Below are positions 49,215-59,091 of a stretch of DNA of 64,000 nt, piece by piece; the stretch's first letter is position 1, and each line of letters opens with the position of its first letter. A model generated the notes under the pieces. The model was not told the origin of the DNA. It did no database searches and saw nothing but the letters and a program-made list of their open reading frames with translations. This DNA comes from HIMB114 sp008638005 (lineage in GTDB: Bacteria; Pseudomonadota; Alphaproteobacteria; Pelagibacterales; Pelagibacteraceae), in NCBI GenBank assembly GCA_032681305.1, contig CP136340.1, positions 868,001 to 932,000 on the forward strand. Reading direction: 5' to 3'. The translations under genes and the position numbers were made by a program.

Positions 49215-51053
49215 ATGGTTTATAAATTTTTGGATAAAAAAAAATATGAGTATATTAATTTCTCTATTTTTATTCTCGTTTTTATTTCTCATCAAATAAT
49301 TTTTTTAAAATTTTTTCCGAATGAGAGAGGATTCCTGGGACATGATTATGAAAAATTTTTACCTAATTTTGTTTATGGGAAGATATGGTTTGAAAATAAC
49401 TTTTTGTCAGTACCTTGGTTTAATCCTAGTTTTTGTTGTGGAACACCCTTTTATCCTGATCCTCAAACTGCTTTTTATTCAATTCATCAAATTTTTTATA
49501 TTTTATTTCAACCAGTCTTTGCTACAAAAATTTTATTTGTTTACTTTTCCTTAATGGGTTATTTGGGCATGTTTTTTTTATTAAATAAAAATTTCAAACT
49601 TTCATTTTATTTGTCATTGTTAGGAGCAACAATGTTTATTTTTAATGGATTTTTTACTTATAGGGCAATTATTGGACATGTTGCTTATATAAACTTTATT
49701 TTAATTCCCCTGTATTGCTTTTTTTTAATTGAAAGTTTTTCTAATAAAAATTTTTTTTTAAAAAATATATTTTTATTTTTATCTGTTTTGATTCTGAGTT
49801 CTTTTTTTTATTCTGGAGCAGGTCCTATTATGCCTTTAATTATATGTTGTATTTTTTCAATTTTATTATTCTATTTTTTAAAAAATAAAAATTTTATAGT
49901 TATTTTTAAAGCATTATTTAAATCTTTAATTCTTACTCTATTAATATCTTCTTCAAAAATTAGCGCATCATTATTTTATTTAAACAATTTTAGTAGAAAA
50001 TTAATACCATCTTATTTTGACAATGTTTTTGATTATTTAAATGTAGTATTTAAATCTTTATTTTTTTATCCTGATATTCAATATTTTAATTCAACTGTTA
50101 TAAATCAAAATATTAAAAGTTTTGGAATTCATGAAATAGAATTTGGATTAACTGTGATACCTTTAATATCATTTATTTTTTTTATTTTTAATTTTAAAAA
50201 AATTATCGACTCAAACAACATTAAGAAATTATTTTTAGTATTTATAATTATTTTTTTTATACCAATTATTTTAAATACTAATTTTTTTTCCATCCAAGAT
50301 ATTTGGAATAAGTTACCAATTGTTGGCAGTTCATGGGTACAAATAAGATGGAGTGCTTTTTATATAATTCCTTTAATTTTTTTCTCTATTTTTGTCCTAA
50401 ATAATTTTAATTTTCTAAAGAAAAATAATTTTTTTTTAATAGTTTTGCTTTTAATTATCGTGTTTCAAAATATTAATAGAGATAAAGTTTATTATGAAAA
50501 TCAGTATTATAATCCAGGAAACCTAGTTAAATTTTGGAAAAAAATTGAAACTTCTTCAAACTCTAATTCTTACAAAATTAATGGTGTGGCAACAATAATT
50601 AATAGTGAAGGGAAATTAAAAAATCAAGGCAGTCGTAATGATTTATTTGTATTTAACTTTTCTTCTCTATTTTGTTACCAACCTTTATTTGGATATGGTT
50701 TAAAAAATTTTCCTCATCATAAAATTATCTTTACTAAGAAGAAAGAAATTGCACCTAATACATTTTTATTATTTGGTGGTCTCAATGACAATATTAATAA
50801 AAAAAAATATAATTTTTTAAATCCATCATGTTTTTTGTTCCCTAAAGAAAATAATTGTGTTCCAGGAGATTTATTTACAATAAATCAAAATAAAGATTTG
50901 GAAAAATTTTTAAAATACAAAAGTATCAATTTTAAAAAAAATATTATTCAATATATTTTTGATTATCTAAGTATTTCGACTTTTTTATTTTTATTAGTTT
51001 TGATTTTTATTAATTGTTTTTTTTACTACAAAAAAAAACCCCAAAAGTATTAA
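49215..51053 (+). CDS. Polytopic membrane protein, GT-C/YfhO-like
   Basis: 612 residues, roughly a dozen hydrophobic segments rich in Phe, Ile and Leu. After the first helix comes a periplasmic loop with GHDYEKFLPNF and PWFNPSFCCGTPFYPD, the acidic and G-x-P-x-x-x-D pattern seen in GT-C fold lipid-linked sugar transferases and YfhO-like proteins. A soluble C-terminal region (about 430-580) precedes a final helix. I cannot name a family with certainty. Together with the upstream TPR-GT gene it suggests glycan modification. Very A/T-rich. The stop lies inside the following terminator. Confidence 0.72.
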   Translation: MVYKFLDKKKYEYINFSIFILVFISHQIIFLKFFPNERGFLGHDYEKFLPNFVYGKIWFENNFLSVPWFNPSFCCGTPFYPDPQTAFYSIHQIFYILFQPVFATKILFVYFSLMGYLGMFFLLNKNFKLSFYLSLLGATMFIFNGFFTYRAIIGHVAYINFILIPLYCFFLIESFSNKNFFLKNIFLFLSVLILSSFFYSGAGPIMPLIICCIFSILLFYFLKNKNFIVIFKALFKSLILTLLISSSKISASLFYLNNFSRKLIPSYFDNVFDYLNVVFKSLFFYPDIQYFNSTVINQNIKSFGIHEIEFGLTVIPLISFIFFIFNFKKIIDSNNIKKLFLVFIIIFFIPIILNTNFFSIQDIWNKLPIVGSSWVQIRWSAFYIIPLIFFSIFVLNNFNFLKKNNFFLIVLLLIIVFQNINRDKVYYENQYYNPGNLVKFWKKIETSSNSNSYKINGVATIINSEGKLKNQGSRNDLFVFNFSSLFCYQPLFGYGLKNFPHHKIIFTKKKEIAPNTFLLFGGLNDNINKKKYNFLNPSCFLFPKENNCVPGDLFTINQNKDLEKFLKYKSINFKKNIIQYIFDYLSISTFLFLLVLIFINCFFYYKKKPQKY

Positions 51054-51069
51054 TACTGTTGGGGTTTTT
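51035..51069. terminator. Bidirectional terminator between the membrane protein gene and groEL
   Basis: AAACCCCAA and TTGGGGTTT pair over nine bases, with an inner AGTATTAATACT that can itself fold. T-runs lie on both strands, so it can end transcription of the convergent membrane protein gene and groEL. Confidence 0.88.
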
Positions 51070-51094
51070 AAATTTCGTAGGTACGAAAAGGGTA

Positions 51095-52753
51095 TTACAT
51101 TCCCATTCCGCCCATGCCAGGCATTCCGCCACCCATAGGAGGCATACCACCAGCAGAGCCAGAATCTTTATCATCAGGCTTATCTGCAATCATTGCTTCT
51201 GTCGTGATCAATAAACTAGCAATTGAAGCAGCGTCCTGAAGAGCTGTTCTTACAACTTTTGTAGGATCAATAATTCCCTTTTGGAACATATCGCAATATT
51301 CCTCATTTTGCGCATCGTATCCATTAGCGCCTTTTTTACCTTCCATAAGTTTTCCAACAACGACTGATGCGTCTACACCGGAGTTATTAATGATCTGTCT
51401 GATTGGAGCTTGTAAAGCTTTTCTTACAATCTCTACCCCAGCTTTTTGATCATCGCCTTTAACTTTAATGCTGTTTAAAACTTCAGAAGCATAAAGAAGT
51501 GCACATCCACCACCAGTAACAACACCCTCTTCAACGGCTGCTCTTGTAGCGTTTAATGCATCATCAACTCTGTCTTTTCTTTCTTTAACCTCAACTTCAG
51601 TCGCTCCACCTACTTTGATGACTGCAACACCACCTGCTAATTTAGCAAGTCTTTCTTGAAGTTTTTCCTTATCATAGTCAGATGTTGTCTCTTCAATTTG
51701 TTTTCTGATAGATCCACATCTACCTTCAATGTCAGCTTTTTTACCAGCACCATCGACGATAGTTGTATTATCTTTATCAACTTTAATTTTTTTACAAGAT
51801 CCAAGATCATTAATTTTGACGTTTTCTAATTTAATACCTAGATCTTCAGAGATGACAGTTCCACCAGTTAGAATTGCAATATCTTCTAACATTGATTTTC
51901 TTCTGTCTCCAAAACCTGGAGCTTTTACTGCTACAACTTTTAAACCACCTCTTAGTTTATTTACAACAAGAGTAGCTAAAGCTTCACCTTCGATATCTTC
52001 AGCTATAATCAATAGCGATCTTGATGCTTGAACTACTGACTCAAGCAAAGGTACCATAGATTGTAAATTAGATAATTTTTTCTCACATAATAAAATTAGT
52101 GGATTATCTAATTCTGCAAGCATTTTATCTGAATTAGTAATAAAGTATGGAGATAAGAAACCTCTATCAAACTGCATACCTTCAACTACATCTAATTCAG
52201 TTTGAAGTCCTTTAGCTTCTTCAACAGTAATTACACCCTCGTTTCCAACCTTCTGCATTGCTTTAGAAATCATATCTCCGATTTCTTTTTCACCATTTGC
52301 AGAGATGGTTCCGACTTGTGCAATCTCCTCACTTGTTTTAACTTTTTTTGAACTATTCTTAATTTCTTCAATCACTTTTTCAATTGCTGTATCGATACCA
52401 CGTTTTAAATCCATGGGATTCATTCCAGCGGATACATATTTACAACCTTCTTTTGCAATTGATTGTGCTAAAACTGTCGAAGTTGTAGTACCGTCACCAG
52501 CTTCATCATTCGTTTTGCTAGCAACTTCTTTAACCATTTGAGCACCCATGTTCTCAAATTTATCTTCAAGCTCAATTTCTTTAGCTACTGTTACACCGTC
52601 TTTAGTAATTCTAGGTGCGCCAAAAGATTTATCAATTACAACATTTCTTCCTTTTGGACCTAAAGTAACTTTTACGGCATTAGCAAGTATATCAACACCC
52701 TTAAGCATTGCGTTTCTTGCATCTGTGTCGAACTTTACAATTTTTCCTGCCAT
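51095..52753 (-). CDS. groL: Chaperonin GroEL
   Basis: 552 residues; the 60-kDa chaperonin ring subunit. ATP-binding DGTTTSTVLAQSI, AVKAPGFGDRRKSMLEDIA, VGGATEVEVKERKDRVDDAL and EEGVVTGGGCALLYA are conserved, with the GGM-rich C-terminal tail. The ATG at 52753 has a strong Shine-Dalgarno AGGAGG (52760-52765), rare in this window and consistent with high expression. It is 29 bases downstream of groES in one operon. Confidence 0.98.
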   Translation of the reverse strand: MAGKIVKFDTDARNAMLKGVDILANAVKVTLGPKGRNVVIDKSFGAPRITKDGVTVAKEIELEDKFENMGAQMVKEVASKTNDEAGDGTTTSTVLAQSIAKEGCKYVSAGMNPMDLKRGIDTAIEKVIEEIKNSSKKVKTSEEIAQVGTISANGEKEIGDMISKAMQKVGNEGVITVEEAKGLQTELDVVEGMQFDRGFLSPYFITNSDKMLAELDNPLILLCEKKLSNLQSMVPLLESVVQASRSLLIIAEDIEGEALATLVVNKLRGGLKVVAVKAPGFGDRRKSMLEDIAILTGGTVISEDLGIKLENVKINDLGSCKKIKVDKDNTTIVDGAGKKADIEGRCGSIRKQIEETTSDYDKEKLQERLAKLAGGVAVIKVGGATEVEVKERKDRVDDALNATRAAVEEGVVTGGGCALLYASEVLNSIKVKGDDQKAGVEIVRKALQAPIRQIINNSGVDASVVVGKLMEGKKGANGYDAQNEEYCDMFQKGIIDPTKVVRTALQDAASIASLLITTEAMIADKPDDKDSGSAGGMPPMGGGMPGMGGMGM

Positions 52754-52782
52754 TTTTTTCCTCCTAATTATTTATCTATAAA

Positions 52783-53073
52783 TTATTTGCCCATCACTCC
52801 CATGATGTCACTTTCTTTCATGATAGAATACTCTTTCCCATCAATCTTGACTTCAGTTCCTGACCATTTTCCAAATAAAATATGGTCTCCAACTTTAACA
52901 TCCATTGGTGTAATTTTTCCGTCCTCAGATTTTGATCCTGGACCTACCGCAATCACTTTTCCTTCTTGAGGTTTTTCTTTTGCAGTATCTGGAATGATAA
53001 TTCCTCCAGCTGTTTTTTCTTCACTATCTAATGATTCAACTAACACTCTATCGTGTAAGGGTCTGAATTTCAT
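52783..53073 (-). CDS. groS: Co-chaperonin GroES
   Basis: 96 residues; heptameric lid of GroEL. MKFRPLHDRVLVESL, TAGGIIIPDTAKEKPQEGKV, the mobile-loop region and GDHILFGKWSGTEVKIDGKE are as in the family. ATG 53073 is preceded by AAGGAG (53080-53085). A candidate heat-shock promoter lies just upstream; no CIRCE inverted repeat is seen. Confidence 0.98.
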   Translation of the reverse strand: MKFRPLHDRVLVESLDSEEKTAGGIIIPDTAKEKPQEGKVIAVGPGSKSEDGKITPMDVKVGDHILFGKWSGTEVKIDGKEYSIMKESDIMGVMGK

Positions 53074-53101
53074 ACTTTTCTCCTTGTAACGTTATAAGGC
53101 C

Positions 53102-53130
53102 GATATGATAACGATTTGCTATTTTTCAAG
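53102..53130 (-). promoter_or_regulatory. Candidate RpoH (sigma-32-type) promoter of groES-groEL
   Basis: On the minus strand CTTGAA (53125-53130) is followed after 17 bases by CATATC (53102-53107), close to the alphaproteobacterial RpoH pattern CTTGAA-N17-CYTATNT. Transcription would start about 20 bases before the groES ATG. A match by eye, untested. Confidence 0.5.
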
Positions 53131-53190
53131 GGGGTATTAGTAACTTTAAGTTCAGTAGTTTTTTTGAATTTTTTACGATATATCCAAAAG

Positions 53191-54558
53191 ATGTCTTTAT
53201 TAGGTTCTTTCAAAAACCCATTTAAATCCAATGATTCTAGTCATTTTCCAAACGACCTTGAGCCACTATGGATGCCTTTTTCAGCAAATAAAGACTTTAA
53301 GAAAAATCCAAGATTAATCTCTAAAGCTAAAGGTATGTATTACTATACGCCATCAGGAGAAAAAATCCTGGATGGTGTGGCTGGCCTATGGTGCTGCAAT
53401 GCTGGCCATAATAGAGAAGAAATTGTTGAAGCTATCAAAAAGCAAGCAGAAGAATTAGATTTTGCACCAGCCTTCAATATGGGTCACCCTAAATCTTTTG
53501 AATTGAGTTCAAGATTAACTCAGCTTGCTCCAGAGGGATTTAATCATGTTTTCTTTGGAAACTCTGGATCTGAAGCAGTTGAAAGTGCATTAAAAATAGC
53601 ACTAGCGTATTGGAGAGAGAAAGGACAAAATGAAAAAACAATATTGATTGGTAGAAAAAGAGGCTACCACGGCACGAATTTTGGAGGATTGTCTGTTGGT
53701 GGTATTGAAAAAAATAGAGATCAATTTAAGAAATTTTTACCTGAGGTTTATCACTTATCTGATACTCATAATTTGCAAAAAAATGCTTTTTCAAAAGGCC
53801 AACCAATCTGGGGCGAGGAATTAACAAAAGAACTTGAAGATTTAATTATCGAACATGGTTCAGAAAAAATTGCGGCAGTGATCATAGAGCCAGTTGCTGG
53901 CTCAACTGGAGTTTTAATTCCTCCAAAAAATTATTTAAATAAAATTAAAAAAATTTGTACTGAAAACAATATTCTTTTAATCTTCGATGAGGTGATTACA
54001 GGATTTGGTAGATTGGGAAAAGCATTTGCTAGCGAATATTTTAATGTCACACCAGATTTAATATGTTTGGCCAAAGGCATTAATAGTGGAACAGTACCCA
54101 TGGGAGCGGTTTTGATTCAAGATGAAATATATAACGCTTTTATGAGTAAAAAAGATGAAAAGATGATTGATTTGTTCCATGGCTATACTTATTCAGCACA
54201 CCCATTAGCTTGTGCCGCATCACTTGCAACATTAGATGTATATAAAAATGATAACTTATTTGAGAGAGCTAGTGAACTTTCATTTTATTGGCAGGAAGCT
54301 GTACATTCATTAAAGGGAACAAGAAATGTCATTGATATTAGAAATTTAGGTTTGATAGGGGCGGTTGAGCTTGAACCAATGGATGGCAAACCAACGAGGA
54401 GAGCTTACAATGTGTTATGCGAGGCATTTCATGATCAAAAAACTTTATTGAGAGTTACTGGAGACATTATTGCTTTGTCACCACCTTTAATTATTGCAAA
54501 AGAGCAGATTGATCAATTAATTGAAAATTTAAAAATTACTCTCCAAAAAACAGAGTAA
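53191..54558 (+). CDS. Class III omega-amino acid (beta-alanine):pyruvate aminotransferase
   Basis: About 455 residues, PLP fold type I. LEPLWMPFSANKDFK, GVAGLWCCNAGHNR, FGNSGSEAVESALKIALAYW, RGYHGTNFGG, IEPVAGSTGV, the PLP aspartate in LIFDEVITGFGR and the lysine in LAKGINSG, followed by YTYSAHPLACAA, match beta-alanine/omega-amino acid:pyruvate transaminases. It could yield malonate semialdehyde or similar from taurine, beta-alanine or putrescine-type amines; the exact donor is uncertain. The frame is open from 53116, but ATG 53191 matches the family N-terminus. Divergent from groES. The HAD gene follows after one base. Confidence 0.87.
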   Translation: MSLLGSFKNPFKSNDSSHFPNDLEPLWMPFSANKDFKKNPRLISKAKGMYYYTPSGEKILDGVAGLWCCNAGHNREEIVEAIKKQAEELDFAPAFNMGHPKSFELSSRLTQLAPEGFNHVFFGNSGSEAVESALKIALAYWREKGQNEKTILIGRKRGYHGTNFGGLSVGGIEKNRDQFKKFLPEVYHLSDTHNLQKNAFSKGQPIWGEELTKELEDLIIEHGSEKIAAVIIEPVAGSTGVLIPPKNYLNKIKKICTENNILLIFDEVITGFGRLGKAFASEYFNVTPDLICLAKGINSGTVPMGAVLIQDEIYNAFMSKKDEKMIDLFHGYTYSAHPLACAASLATLDVYKNDNLFERASELSFYWQEAVHSLKGTRNVIDIRNLGLIGAVELEPMDGKPTRRAYNVLCEAFHDQKTLLRVTGDIIALSPPLIIAKEQIDQLIENLKITLQKTE

Positions 54559-54559
54559 G

Positions 54560-55426
54560 ATGTATCAAAAAAATCCTGAAAATTTAGACCATATCAAAAC
54601 CATTATAGATCAACATGATCTTTATTTTATTGATTTATGGGGTGTTATTCATAATGGCGTTAAACTTTTTGACAATGCAATAAATGTTATTTCTAAGTTA
54701 AAGGAATTGGGAAAAAAAGTAGTATTAATTTCAAATGCACCAAGAACCAATTCATCTGTAAAAACTTTTTTAGAAAAATTAAATTTCGATTGTCACATAA
54801 TTGATTTGTTAGTTACTTCAGGAGACTTGACGCAAAAATATATACTTATTAATCAAGATAAAACTTTTTTTCATTTAGGCCCAAAGAAAGATCATGATTT
54901 ATTTTTTGAAATAAAAAACCTATCAAATAAGGTAGAAGAGAGTGATGAGATAATATGTACAGGTTTAGTACATGAGATTGGGGAAAATATTGGTGACTAT
55001 GAGAATTTTTTTAACAAATGTATTGATTTAAAAGTAAAGTTCATATGCGCAAATCCTGACGAAGTTGTTTCTCGAGGTAATCAAATAGAGTTTTGTGCAG
55101 GCGCTTTGGCCAAGTACTATAAAAAACTTGGCGGTCAGGTTAGATATTTTGGTAAACCGTATATTGAAATATATGAAGAAGCTCATGCTTTAATTCAAAA
55201 GGAAACAGGCAATGTTTTTTCAAAAGACAAAATTTTAGCAATAGGAGATAACTTAAAAACAGACATAGCTGGAGCTCAAAATTATGAAATTGACTCTGTT
55301 CTTATTTTAAATGGTATTTATAAAGATTTTTTTAGAGATGGTAATTTAAATTTTAATAATCTGATCAAGTCCAACGAAATTGAGAGTGTAATAATTGATA
55401 AATTTCAATATGAATTAAAATGGTAA
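54560..55426 (+). CDS. TIGR01459-family HAD phosphatase
   Basis: 288 residues, HAD superfamily class IIA. Motif I FIDLWGVIHNG, motif II VVLISNAPRTN, the cap insertion, and motif IV ILAIGDNLKTDIAGAQ. This subfamily is common in alphaproteobacteria, often just ahead of ribF as here, which suggests (without proof) a flavin-pathway phosphatase. Known family members are called hypothetical hydrolases. One base separates its stop from the ribF ATG. Confidence 0.88.
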   Translation: MYQKNPENLDHIKTIIDQHDLYFIDLWGVIHNGVKLFDNAINVISKLKELGKKVVLISNAPRTNSSVKTFLEKLNFDCHIIDLLVTSGDLTQKYILINQDKTFFHLGPKKDHDLFFEIKNLSNKVEESDEIICTGLVHEIGENIGDYENFFNKCIDLKVKFICANPDEVVSRGNQIEFCAGALAKYYKKLGGQVRYFGKPYIEIYEEAHALIQKETGNVFSKDKILAIGDNLKTDIAGAQNYEIDSVLILNGIYKDFFRDGNLNFNNLIKSNEIESVIIDKFQYELKW

Positions 55427-55427
55427 T

Positions 55428-56342
55428 ATGAAATTATTAATAAACAAATTTTCTACAAAGTTCACATCAAATTGTTTGTTAATCATTGGTAATTTTGATG
55501 GATTGCATAAGGGGCATCTTTCCATTTTGAGCGAAGCTATTAATTTAAAAAAACAAAAAAGTTATTCAAAAATTGGATTATTAACCTTTGAACCAAATCC
55601 AAAAGAATTTTTTTTCAATCTTAAAAATTTTAAAATTACTAAGTTAAATGATAAAATTGAAATTTTAAAAAAATTAAAAATTGATTTTTTGCATGTTGTT
55701 AAATTTAACAAAAAATTCAGAAATTTTTCTGCTGAAGATTTTTGTAAAAAAATATTAAAAAAAAAAATTAATCCATCAACAATTATTGTTGGAAGAGAAT
55801 TTAAATTTGGAAAAAATAGAAGTGGAAATATTCAATTTTTGAAAAATTTTTTTAATATTAAAATTGCAAAACAAAAAAAAATTAATAATCTAAAAATTTC
55901 CTCATCAACGATTAGAAAATTTTTACAACAAGGAAAAATAAAGCAGGCTAATTATTTATTAGGTCGCCACTGGTCTATTTCTGGCAAGGTAGTAAAGGGT
56001 AATAGAATTGGAAGAAAAATTGGTTTTAAAACTGCAAATGTTTATTTGGATGAGTATGTAAATCCTATGTATGGGGTATATGCTGTAAAAGTTAAATTTG
56101 ACAATAAAATTTACAAAGGAATAAGTAATTTTGGTATTGCTCCAACAATCAGAAATAATAAGAAACCAGTATTAGAAATTCATTTTTTTAAAAAAATAAA
56201 AAATATTTACAATAAAACAGTAAAAGTAGATTTTATAAGTTTTGTAAGAAAAGAAAAAAAATTTAAAAGTAAAAAAAATCTTACAGATCAAATAAAAAAA
56301 GATATTAATAAAGCAAAAAAAATTCTAGAGAATGCCAGATAG
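55428..56342 (+). CDS. ribF: Bifunctional riboflavin kinase / FMN adenylyltransferase
   Basis: 304 residues; makes FMN and FAD. The adenylyltransferase domain has IIGNFDGLHKGHLSIL, VVGREFKFGKNRSGN-type motif and SSSTIRKFLQQG; the C-terminal flavokinase has GNRIGRKIGFKTANV and GVYAVKV. Complete, though lysine-rich. No FMN riboswitch fold was recognised ahead of it. It overlaps ileS by 11 bases, a widely conserved ribF-ileS-lspA order. Confidence 0.95.
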   Translation: MKLLINKFSTKFTSNCLLIIGNFDGLHKGHLSILSEAINLKKQKSYSKIGLLTFEPNPKEFFFNLKNFKITKLNDKIEILKKLKIDFLHVVKFNKKFRNFSAEDFCKKILKKKINPSTIIVGREFKFGKNRSGNIQFLKNFFNIKIAKQKKINNLKISSSTIRKFLQQGKIKQANYLLGRHWSISGKVVKGNRIGRKIGFKTANVYLDEYVNPMYGVYAVKVKFDNKIYKGISNFGIAPTIRNNKKPVLEIHFFKKIKNIYNKTVKVDFISFVRKEKKFKSKKNLTDQIKKDINKAKKILENAR

Positions 56343-59091
56343 CAAAGTTAATTTACCACAAACTAATTTTCCAATGAGAGGGAATTTACCTCAAAATGAA
56401 CCTAACTATTTAGATTTATGGAAAAAAATTGATCTATACAAAAAAATTAGACAACATCGATCAGGACGAAAAAAGTTTGTTTTGCATGATGGCCCGCCTT
56501 ACGCTAACGGCAATATTCATATTGGAACCGCATTAAATAAAATTTTAAAAGATATTATTATTAAATTTAAATCAGTTGACGGAAGCGACTGTCCTTATGT
56601 TCCAGGTTGGGATTGTCATGGTTTGCCAATTGAATGGAAAATTGAAGAGGAAAATAAAAAAAAGGGAATGGATAAAAAAAATATCTCTGTTTTGGATTTT
56701 AGGAAACAATGTAGGGAATTTGCAAAAAGTTGGATTGGTATTCAATCTAAACAGTTTGAAAGACTAGGGGTTATAGGAGATTGGTCTAACTATTACTCAA
56801 CAATGTCCAATGATGCTGAAGCACAGATAGCTTTGGAAATATTAAAATTTTTAAAAAATGGCAGTTTGTACAAAGGTTACAAGCCAGTCTTGTGGTCTGT
56901 TGTAGAGGCAACCGCATTAGCAGACGCAGAAGTAGAATACCAAGATCATGTATCTAATCAAATATATGTAAAGTTTCCATTACAACAACCTTTCAAGGGT
57001 TATAATAATATTTTTGCAGTTATTTGGACAACGACCCCTTGGACCATACCGTGTAATCGAGCTTTAGCTTATAATGTGAATTTAAAGTATGGAATTTTTG
57101 AAAACGAAAAAAAAGAAAAATTATTAATAGCAGAAGACTTGCTCCAAAATTTTCAAGAAACTACAAAAGTAAAGTTAAAAAAAATTGATGCCTTTGAGGG
57201 CAAAGAGTTAAAAAACTTAACTGCAAATCACCCATTAAAAGATTTAGGTTATAATTTTAATGTGCCGTTTTTAGAGGCTGATTTTGTGACTACCGATCAA
57301 GGTACTGGTATTGTTCATGTCGCACCCAGTCATGGACCTGATGATTTTATGCTGGGTTTAAAAAATAACATACCAGCAGAAAATACTATCAATGATAGTG
57401 GTTACTATACCGATATTATAAAACACTTTTCTGGAACACATATCTTTAAGGCTGATAAAGTGGTGATTAGTGAGTTAGAAAAATTTGATGCATTAATTTT
57501 TACTGATAAATATAAACATAGTTATCCTCATTCATGGAGGTCAAAAGCTCCACTGGTTCACCGAGCAACACCGCAATGGTTTATTTCAATGGAGAAAAAT
57601 AGTTTAAGAGAGATAGCTTTAAAAAATATTGATCAGACTAATTTTTTTCCCTCAATTGGAAAGAACAGAATTAAAGGAATGATTGAAACAAGACCAGATT
57701 GGTGTATTTCGAGACAGAGATTTTGGGGAGTACCACTGCCAATTTTTTTAAACAAAAACACTGACGAACCTTTAATTGATGATGAAATTAATTCAAAAAT
57801 ATTTGAAATATTTTCCAAAGAAGGAAGCGATGCCTGGTACACAAAGTCAATCGAGGATTTTATTGGACACAAATATAATTCTGAAGAATTTAAAAAAGTA
57901 AGTGATATTGTAGAAGTTTGGTTTGACTCTGGTTCATCTCATTCTTATGTTTTAGAAAAAAGAGCAGAATTAAGTTGGCCAGCAGATATGTATTTAGAAG
58001 GATCAGATCAACACCGAGGATGGTTTCACTCTTCACTACTTCAATCTTCAGGCACAAGAGGCCTTGCACCTTATAAAAGTATTTTAACTCATGGTTTTGT
58101 TGTTGATGGCAAAGGACAGAAAATGTCTAAATCTGTTGGAAATGTTATTGCGCCAGAGGAAATCATTAAAAAAAATGGTTCTGATATTTTAAGACTTTGG
58201 GTCGTAGCTTCAGATTATTCAGAAGATTTAAAAATTGATCCATCTATAATTTCACAGCATAGTGAGTCTTACAGAAAAATAAGAAATACTTTTAGATTTA
58301 TTTTAGGCAATATTAGAGACAATTTTTCTTTCAAAAAAATCAACTCAATGAAATTTGAAAACCAAGATATTATAGACACTTTTATAATAGAAAAGATATC
58401 AAGATTAGATCAAGAGTTTGTCAAATATGTTACTGAAAATGATTATCATCGAATTTATGTTGAGCTTTTAAATTTTTGTACTAATGACTTATCAGCTTTA
58501 TATTTTGATATTAAAAAAGATATTTTGTATTGTGATGATATTGAGAGTAATAATAGAAAAAATTGTATTAAAGTTCTAAAATTTGCACTGTATTTCCTAT
58601 TAAAATGGTTAAATCCAATTTTAACATTTACCACCGAGGAAATTTATCAAATCTTAAAATTAGAAAATAAAAATAGCGATTATCAAGAAAGTATTTTTTT
58701 AGAAGATTTTGATAATATTAACTTGGAACACAAAATTCATTTTAATGAAAATTCATGGGAAGTATTAAAGAAAATAAAGTCCGAGGTTAATCAATTAGTA
58801 GAAGATATGAGAAATAAGAAGTTAATAAAATCAAACCTTGAATCAAATATTACAATTATGGCTGATCCAAATTACAAAAAAGTTTTTCAAGATATAAATT
58901 TATCTGAATTTTTTGTTTGTTCTGATACCAATGTTCTTTTTGAATTAAATAATAATTTGAAAGAGTTCACAAATCTAAAAGGTTTTGATGATATTAAAAT
59001 TAGAGTTGAGAAAGCCGAGGGTGAAAAGTGTAGTCATTGTTGGAAAATATTAAGTAAACCTTGTTTGAGAAAAAATTGTGCTATTAAATAA
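56332..59091 (+). CDS. ileS: Isoleucyl-tRNA synthetase
   Basis: 919 residues. Class I HIGH motif in YANGNIHIGTALNKILKD and KMSKS in GQKMSKSVGNVI; the CP1 editing domain contains TTPWTIPCNRALAYN. The C-terminal zinc site is CSHCWKI followed by CLRKNC, a normal bacterial type I IleRS. It overlaps ribF at the start and lspA at the end (14 bases). Confidence 0.97.
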   Translation: MPDSKVNLPQTNFPMRGNLPQNEPNYLDLWKKIDLYKKIRQHRSGRKKFVLHDGPPYANGNIHIGTALNKILKDIIIKFKSVDGSDCPYVPGWDCHGLPIEWKIEEENKKKGMDKKNISVLDFRKQCREFAKSWIGIQSKQFERLGVIGDWSNYYSTMSNDAEAQIALEILKFLKNGSLYKGYKPVLWSVVEATALADAEVEYQDHVSNQIYVKFPLQQPFKGYNNIFAVIWTTTPWTIPCNRALAYNVNLKYGIFENEKKEKLLIAEDLLQNFQETTKVKLKKIDAFEGKELKNLTANHPLKDLGYNFNVPFLEADFVTTDQGTGIVHVAPSHGPDDFMLGLKNNIPAENTINDSGYYTDIIKHFSGTHIFKADKVVISELEKFDALIFTDKYKHSYPHSWRSKAPLVHRATPQWFISMEKNSLREIALKNIDQTNFFPSIGKNRIKGMIETRPDWCISRQRFWGVPLPIFLNKNTDEPLIDDEINSKIFEIFSKEGSDAWYTKSIEDFIGHKYNSEEFKKVSDIVEVWFDSGSSHSYVLEKRAELSWPADMYLEGSDQHRGWFHSSLLQSSGTRGLAPYKSILTHGFVVDGKGQKMSKSVGNVIAPEEIIKKNGSDILRLWVVASDYSEDLKIDPSIISQHSESYRKIRNTFRFILGNIRDNFSFKKINSMKFENQDIIDTFIIEKISRLDQEFVKYVTENDYHRIYVELLNFCTNDLSALYFDIKKDILYCDDIESNNRKNCIKVLKFALYFLLKWLNPILTFTTEEIYQILKLENKNSDYQESIFLEDFDNINLEHKIHFNENSWEVLKKIKSEVNQLVEDMRNKKLIKSNLESNITIMADPNYKKVFQDINLSEFFVCSDTNVLFELNNNLKEFTNLKGFDDIKIRVEKAEGEKCSHCWKILSKPCLRKNCAIK

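Noticed and set aside
51087..51100. groEL 3' end as the integration target matching the left end of the 111-bp repeats
   Set aside because: The shared string is only ATTACAT, too short in an AT-rich genome to support a site duplication.
53074..53190. CIRCE operator for groESL
   Set aside because: No TTAGCACTC / GAGTGCTAA inverted repeat is present; only an RpoH-like promoter was found.
55380..55428. FMN riboswitch upstream of ribF
   Set aside because: There is a single base between the HAD gene stop and ribF and no RFN-type conserved core in the preceding sequence.
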